Below are positions 4,123 to 8,145 of a stretch of DNA of 8,145 nt, in pieces. The DNA is from Candidatus Peregrinibacteria bacterium. Its GTDB lineage: Bacteria; Patescibacteriota; Gracilibacteria; UBA1369; LOWO2-01-FULL-3. The stretch covers positions 1 through 8,145 of the forward strand of contig JACROX010000042.1 in NCBI GenBank assembly GCA_016214225.1. Reading direction: 5' to 3'. The notes beneath the pieces are model-generated. The model had not been told where the DNA came from and did no database searches. It was given only the letters and a program-made list of their open reading frames with translations. The position numbers and the translations under genes are program-made. Each line of letters begins with the position of its first letter. Position 1 is the first letter of the stretch.

Positions 4123-5814
4123 ATGCGAAATCCGATATTTTCGTTAATGAGATATTCGTGGAAGTATGCCGTCAATTCCCATTTTAAAATGATTCTTTTT
4201 ATCATATTTTCGGTGATAGCGAACTTTTTTGTTTTATTTGAGCCTTATGTCTTTGGCCAAATGCTTGAAGAAATTCAGAAAAATGGAGATGGTGTTTTTA
4301 GAAATGTTGTCATTTATTTGATTATTCTTGGAGCTTTGCCAATGATTTTTTGGCTTTTCCATGGGGTGTCGCGTGTTTTGGAGAGAACGGTTTCGTATCA
4401 TATCTTGTTGAATTATCAAAGTGTGTGCTTGCGAACTCTTTTTTCACTGCCTATGGAATGGCATAAAAATAATCATTCCGGTAAGAATATAGACAAAGTG
4501 AACAGGGCAGGTATGGCGCTACTCAATTTTACGAGTGACATTTTTGTTGTTGTTGAAATTGCTGTAACGCTTATCGGTTCTTTCGCGCTCTTGTTCTTCA
4601 TGAAGCCTTATATCGGCCTTATATCCGTCATTGTTCCCACTGTTGCTTTTGGCGTTGTCGTTGTTTTCGATATTGTTTTGTTCAATCAATATAAAAAACT
4701 TAATTCTTTTTATAATCAGGTCGGTTCCGCGATACAGGATTATCTTTCGAATGTTTTTACCGTTCTTACGATGCGATTTGAAAAAAGCGCTCTGAATGAG
4801 TATGTCAGGCGTTTTATGAGGTCTTTCAGTCTATATAGAAAAAATGTGATTATGAACGAATGTAAATGGGCGAGTGTTACTTTTATAATTACTCTTTTGA
4901 TTATCGGAGTTTTGGCTTTTGAAATAGTTCGGGATTTGCGCGCGCATCAAGTGATTATAATAGGAACTTTGTACACGCTTTATGCTTATATGCACAGAAT
5001 AGGCGATAAGTTTTATCAATTCGCGTGGAAGTACAGCGATATAGTTGAACAGGATGCGGCTGTGGCTTCAGCTGAAAATATTTTTGGAGATTATAAGCGT
5101 TTGGTTAACAATATTTCCGCCGATGCTCCGGTTAAATGGAAAAGTATCAGAGTTGAAAATTTGAGATTCACATATGAAGATGAACAGAAAATAAAACATC
5201 AGATTAAGGATGTTAATCTTGATATTATGAAAGGTGAAAAGATTGCTTTTGTTGGGGAGAGCGGTTGCGGGAAAAGTACCGTTTTGGGTCTTTTGCGCGG
5301 TATTTATAAGGCAAGAGGCGGTAATGTTTATGTCGATTCTGAAAAACTTAAACATGGTGTCGCACATTTGTCCGACATAACAACATTGATGCCTCAAGAG
5401 CCTGAAATTTTCGAAAATACCATAAAATATAATGTAGCCATGGGGTTTAATATAAGTGACGCGAAGATTCTTAAAATGTTGAAATGGGCAAGATTCGATA
5501 GTGTTTTAAAGAAACTTTCCAGTGGGCTTAAAACTAATATTGCCGAAAAGGGAGTTAATTTGAGTGGCGGAGAAAAACAAAGACTTGCTTTGGCTCGCGG
5601 TCTTCTTGCTGCTGAAAAAAGCGATATTGTTTTAATGGATGAGCCGACTTCCAGTGTCGATATGCAAAATGAGAGACTTATTTTTGCAAATATTTTTCAA
5701 GAATTTCGACATAAAACAATAATAGCCTCCGTTCACAGGCTCAGTCTTTTGCCGATGTTTGATACTGTTTATTATTTTCAGAATGGCAGGATTTTGAAGG
5801 TTGAAAGGAAATGA
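4123..5814 (+). CDS. ABC exporter, fused permease and ATPase (type IV/ABCB-like half transporter)
   Basis: At 563 residues this is the usual length of a half transporter that works as a dimer in the cytoplasmic membrane. Residues 1-320 form the six-helix ABC transmembrane domain (helices near 22-40, 61-80, 140-160, 163-186, 250-268, 276-291). Residues 340-563 form the nucleotide-binding domain with all motifs intact: Walker A GESGCGKST (378-386), Q-loop Gln425 in MPQEPEIFENTI, signature LSGGEKQ (480-486), Walker B DIVLMDE (501-507) with catalytic Glu507, D-loop SVD (511-513) and H-loop His538. The protein should therefore be an active ATPase. The substrate cannot be told from sequence; lipid, peptide or drug export are the family's usual roles. 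ATG 4123 keeps the common N-terminus MRNPIFSLMRYSWKYA; ATG 4147 is an alternative. The gene appears to be its own transcription unit. Confidence 0.9.
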   Translation: MRNPIFSLMRYSWKYAVNSHFKMILFIIFSVIANFFVLFEPYVFGQMLEEIQKNGDGVFRNVVIYLIILGALPMIFWLFHGVSRVLERTVSYHILLNYQSVCLRTLFSLPMEWHKNNHSGKNIDKVNRAGMALLNFTSDIFVVVEIAVTLIGSFALLFFMKPYIGLISVIVPTVAFGVVVVFDIVLFNQYKKLNSFYNQVGSAIQDYLSNVFTVLTMRFEKSALNEYVRRFMRSFSLYRKNVIMNECKWASVTFIITLLIIGVLAFEIVRDLRAHQVIIIGTLYTLYAYMHRIGDKFYQFAWKYSDIVEQDAAVASAENIFGDYKRLVNNISADAPVKWKSIRVENLRFTYEDEQKIKHQIKDVNLDIMKGEKIAFVGESGCGKSTVLGLLRGIYKARGGNVYVDSEKLKHGVAHLSDITTLMPQEPEIFENTIKYNVAMGFNISDAKILKMLKWARFDSVLKKLSSGLKTNIAEKGVNLSGGEKQRLALARGLLAAEKSDIVLMDEPTSSVDMQNERLIFANIFQEFRHKTIIASVHRLSLLPMFDTVYYFQNGRILKVERK

Positions 5815-5844
5815 GGTAGTGAATTTCCGGCGACAAATAAATGC

Positions 5845-5873
5845 TTGAATTTACGGTTGTTAATTGTTAGTAT
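5845..5873 (+). promoter_or_regulatory. Promoter for the membrane pyrophosphatase
   Basis: TTGAAT (5845-5850) and TAGTAT (5868-5873) are separated by the optimal 17 nt, and TG at 5865-5866 makes the -10 an extended one. Transcription would start near 5880, leaving a leader of about 30 nt without a Shine-Dalgarno motif. This is among the two most convincing promoters in the window. Confidence 0.55.
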
Positions 5874-5909
5874 TGCCCCGCTAAAATTTTAACCTTTAAA
5901 TCTTTCAAG

Positions 5910-7955
5910 ATGTTTTATTCTATTTTCGCCATAAGTTTCGCGAGCATTTTGGTTGCTTATCTCCTTGCTCGCCATGTTTTATCTCAAGATTCCGGTACAC
6001 CAAAAATGCAGGAAATCGCCGAGGCCATCAGGCAGGGAGCTATGGCTTTTTTGAAAAGACAATATGTTACCATAACCGTTTTGTCTGCTGTTTTAGCTGT
6101 TGTTATTCTGGCCGCTTATTATTTTACGGGTAAATTTTCTTATGGATGGCATACCGCGCTCGCGTTTGTTTTAGGGGCTGTTTGTTCAGGTCTTTCAGGG
6201 TTCCTTGGAATGTTTGTTTCCGTGAAAGCAAATCTTAGAACAGCTTCCGCGGCGCAAAAAAGTCTTAATAAAGCTTTAAAGATGGCTCTTCGAGGCGGCG
6301 CCGTGTCCGGTATTTTGGTTGTGGCTTTGTCACTTCTTGGAGTTGGCGGACTTTTCTTCTTTTATGGAGGGATGGACAATCCGCAGGAGGTTCCTCTTTT
6401 ACTTGTCGGGTTTGGTTTTGGAGCTTCTTTTGTGGCTCTTTTTGCTCAGCTTGGAGGTGGAATTTACACGAAGGCGGCCGACGTTGGAGCTGATCTTGTA
6501 GGTAAAGTTGAAGCTGGAATTCCCGAGGACGATCCTAGAAATCCTGCCGTAATTGCCGATTTGGTTGGAGATAATGTTGGGGATTGCGCGGGTCGTGGAG
6601 CCGATCTTTTTGAATCTACCGCCGCTGAAAATATCGGAGCGATGGTGCTTGGAATTACACTTTTTCCCGCTTTTGGGATAAAAGGAATTATTTTCCCGTT
6701 GGTGGCTAGAGCTTTTGGGCTTGTAGCTTCCATTATTGGAGTGATGGTTGTTAATATTAAAGAGACTGAAGATCCTTTAAAAGGTCTTAATCGAGGGTAT
6801 TTTGTAACAACTTTGTTTGCCATTATCGGATTTGGAGTCGCCAGCTATTTTCTTCTTGGGCAATACTGGCTATGGTTTTTCTTTGCCGGACTTGTTGGAA
6901 TTGCCGCGAGTATCGCGTTTGTTTATATCACTCAATATTACACGGAATATAAATACAGACCTGTTATGGAAATCGCGAAGGCTTCAGAAACAGGAGGCGC
7001 TACCAATATCATAAGCGGGTTTGCCGTTGGTCTTGAAAGCACCGGTCTTCCTATTTTGGCTATTTCCGGCGCTCTTTTGGGATCTTATTTCTTGGGAGTC
7101 AAATCGGGTCTTGCGGATGGCGGGCTTTATGGCACGGCTGTCGCGACAATGGGAATGTTGGCTACCGCCGCCTATGTTTTGGCTATGGATAACTTCGGTC
7201 CCATTACCGACAATGCCGGAGGAATTGTGGAAATGTCAAAGTCTCCCGAGGAAGTCAGAAAGAGAACCGATAGGCTTGATTCCGTTGGAAATACAACGAA
7301 AGCTTTAACAAAGGGTTATGCCGTTGGATCCGCCGCTTTGGCCGCTTTTCTTCTTTTTTCGGCTTATCTTCAAGAGGCAAAGCTTACAAGTATTGATCTT
7401 GCCAAACCTATAGTGTTTGTTGGAGGGCTTATCGGGGCCGTGCTTGTATTTATTTTCTCGTCATTCGCGATTCGAGCCGTAAGCAACGCGGCTTATTATA
7501 TTATCAATGACGTTAGAGCCCAGTTTAAAGAGAAGCCGGGAATTATGAAGGGAACCGATAACCCCGACTATGCCAGATGTGTGGATATTTGTACCAGAGG
7601 TGCGCTTAAGGAGATGGTTTTGCCGGGTCTTGTCGCCATTATTGTTCCAACCGCTGTTGGATTTTTACTGGGGCCTGAAGCTGTGGGCGCGACTTTGATG
7701 GTTGGTACGATCGCGGGTGTTATTTTGGCTCTTGTCCTTAATAATTCAGGTGGAGCTTGGGACAACGCGAAGAAATATATTGAAATGGGACATCTTGGAG
7801 GAAAAGGATCATTTTCGCATAAAGCGGCTGTGGTTGGGGATACGGTTGGTGATCCGTTCAAGGATACGGCCGGACCTTCTTTACACGTTTTGATAAAACT
7901 TTTGTCCACTTTGACACTTGTTTTGGCTCCGTTGTTTTTGTTGGTGAGAGGATAG
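5910..7955 (+). CDS. hppA: Membrane-bound H+-translocating pyrophosphatase, K+-independent type
   Basis: The enzyme hydrolyses pyrophosphate and pumps ions outward across the cytoplasmic membrane, recovering energy from biosynthetic PPi. At 681 residues and with about 16 hydrophobic helices it has the normal family length. The catalytic region at 191-236 is complete: DVGADLVGKVEAGIPEDDPR, then Asp217, Asp221 and Asp225 spaced by four in DLVGDNVGD, then ADLFES. DNAGGIVEM (434-442) and, at the C-terminus, HKAAVVGDTVGDPFKDT (637-653) are the other PPi/Mg-binding loops. GNTTKALTKG (460-469) has Lys464 and Thr467 at the positions that distinguish K+-independent enzymes, which are H+ pumps; the known Na+-pumping ones are K+-dependent and have Ala there. 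H+ pumping is thus inferred. The gene has its own promoter. It suits a fermentative, ATP-poor lifestyle such as that of CPR bacteria. Confidence 0.95.
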   Translation: MFYSIFAISFASILVAYLLARHVLSQDSGTPKMQEIAEAIRQGAMAFLKRQYVTITVLSAVLAVVILAAYYFTGKFSYGWHTALAFVLGAVCSGLSGFLGMFVSVKANLRTASAAQKSLNKALKMALRGGAVSGILVVALSLLGVGGLFFFYGGMDNPQEVPLLLVGFGFGASFVALFAQLGGGIYTKAADVGADLVGKVEAGIPEDDPRNPAVIADLVGDNVGDCAGRGADLFESTAAENIGAMVLGITLFPAFGIKGIIFPLVARAFGLVASIIGVMVVNIKETEDPLKGLNRGYFVTTLFAIIGFGVASYFLLGQYWLWFFFAGLVGIAASIAFVYITQYYTEYKYRPVMEIAKASETGGATNIISGFAVGLESTGLPILAISGALLGSYFLGVKSGLADGGLYGTAVATMGMLATAAYVLAMDNFGPITDNAGGIVEMSKSPEEVRKRTDRLDSVGNTTKALTKGYAVGSAALAAFLLFSAYLQEAKLTSIDLAKPIVFVGGLIGAVLVFIFSSFAIRAVSNAAYYIINDVRAQFKEKPGIMKGTDNPDYARCVDICTRGALKEMVLPGLVAIIVPTAVGFLLGPEAVGATLMVGTIAGVILALVLNNSGGAWDNAKKYIEMGHLGGKGSFSHKAAVVGDTVGDPFKDTAGPSLHVLIKLLSTLTLVLAPLFLLVRG

Positions 7956-7963
7956 AAAGACAG

Positions 7964-7981
7964 GGTTTTAATGGTTTTAAT
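7964..7981. repeat. Two tandem copies of GGTTTTAAT
   Basis: GGTTTTAAT occurs at 7964-7972 and 7973-7981, 8 nt after the pyrophosphatase stop and about 28 nt before the likely IS30 end. No hairpin or T-run terminator is evident here. The role is unknown and may be none. Confidence 0.6.
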
Positions 7982-8008
7982 TGGACATCCCGCTTTACAT
8001 TAATGGAT

Positions 8009-8145
8009 AGATTCAAGTTGTAAATGCACCACTTGTATGCTTGGCTAGCATTTCATTGGGCGTTAAATAATCTAAATTCTTTCTCGGTCTGTTATTGAGT
8101 TTCTCTTGTATCTCAAATATTTCAGCTTCAGTTACTTTCGAAAAA
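8009..8145 (-). mobile_element. IS30-family insertion sequence, one end only
   Basis: The minus strand carries the 3' end of an IS30-type transposase. The expected terminal inverted repeat of such elements overlaps or closely follows the stop codon; the candidate here is about 8009-8031 (plus strand AGATTCAAGTTGTAAATG and on). Because the other end lies outside the window, the repeat and the target duplication cannot be confirmed and the boundary is approximate. Confidence 0.6.
8013..8145 (-). CDS. IS30-family transposase, C-terminal fragment
   Basis: This is the final 43 codons of a transposase cut by the window edge, ending at TGA (8013-8015 on the complement). The protein reads FSKVTEAEIFEIQEKLNNRP, then RKNLDYLTPNEMLA, with a short Thr-rich tail. 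L-N-N-R-P-R-K-x-L-[DG]-[YF]-x-T-P-x-E is the diagnostic C-terminal signature of IS30-family DDE transposases. The catalytic residues lie outside the window. The gene is convergent with the pyrophosphatase, 57 nt from its stop. Confidence 0.88.
   Translation of the reverse strand, partial: FSKVTEAEIFEIQEKLNNRPRKNLDYLTPNEMLAKHTSGAFTT

Noticed and set aside
5807..5828. Hairpin GGAAAT/ATTTCC at the ABC exporter stop as a terminator
   Set aside because: Only six AT-rich pairs with a 10-nt loop and no T-run after it.
6558..6605. Leu218 and Arg229 in the pyrophosphatase catalytic segment as unusual substitutions
   Set aside because: The three metal/PPi-binding aspartates are intact, and DLVGD and GRGADLFES variants are familiar to me from other bacterial H+-pyrophosphatases.

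Overview
The window most likely comes from a Candidate Phyla Radiation (Patescibacteria) genome, perhaps a Parcubacteria-type lineage. It is AT-rich and T-rich, has compact genes, and no Shine-Dalgarno motif precedes any gene start. It carries a Cys-rich protein of a type I know almost only from CPR genomes, next to a membrane pyrophosphatase and a half-size ABC exporter. The standard bacterial code fits: the glycine-rich 681-residue pyrophosphatase and the 563-residue ABC protein have no internal TGA, so a TGA = Gly code as in Gracilibacteria is ruled out.

Layout from left to right: (1) 1-192 is the 3' end of an IS3-family (IS150-type) transposase with its right terminal repeat, whose outer tip is duplicated in tandem. 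(2) 253-2354 is a two-gene unit: a small lipoprotein of unknown function, then after 2 nt a Cys-rich protein reading frame of about 550 codons, interrupted by one in-frame TGA at 1407-1409. (3) 2355-2820 has no full gene. It holds the best -35 box of the window in front of a 49-codon zinc-ribbon ORF that looks like the N-terminus of a decayed transposase. (4) 2821-4047 encodes a PsbP-like lipoprotein and a six-helix MsrQ/YedZ-type ferric-reductase-like haem protein in which one expected haem histidine is Gln. (5) 4123-5814 is an ABC exporter with fused permease and ATPase domains. (6) 5910-7955 is a membrane H+-translocating pyrophosphatase with the K+-independent signature. (7) 8013-8145 is the 3' end of an IS30-family transposase on the minus strand.

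The complete genes all read rightward and all are envelope-associated or Cys-rich: two lipoproteins, a haem membrane protein, an exporter and an ion pump. Candidate promoters lie ahead of most of them, so the block looks like several short transcription units rather than one operon. The only clear tight coupling is lipoprotein to Cys-rich protein. Insertion sequences of two different families bracket the block, so it may be an accessory or rearranged segment. The observations most worth checking are the single in-frame TGA in the otherwise intact Cys-rich frame, the selective loss of zinc ligands in that protein's terminal ribbons, and the His-to-Gln change in the haem protein. No tRNA, rRNA, CRISPR array or riboswitch was seen.
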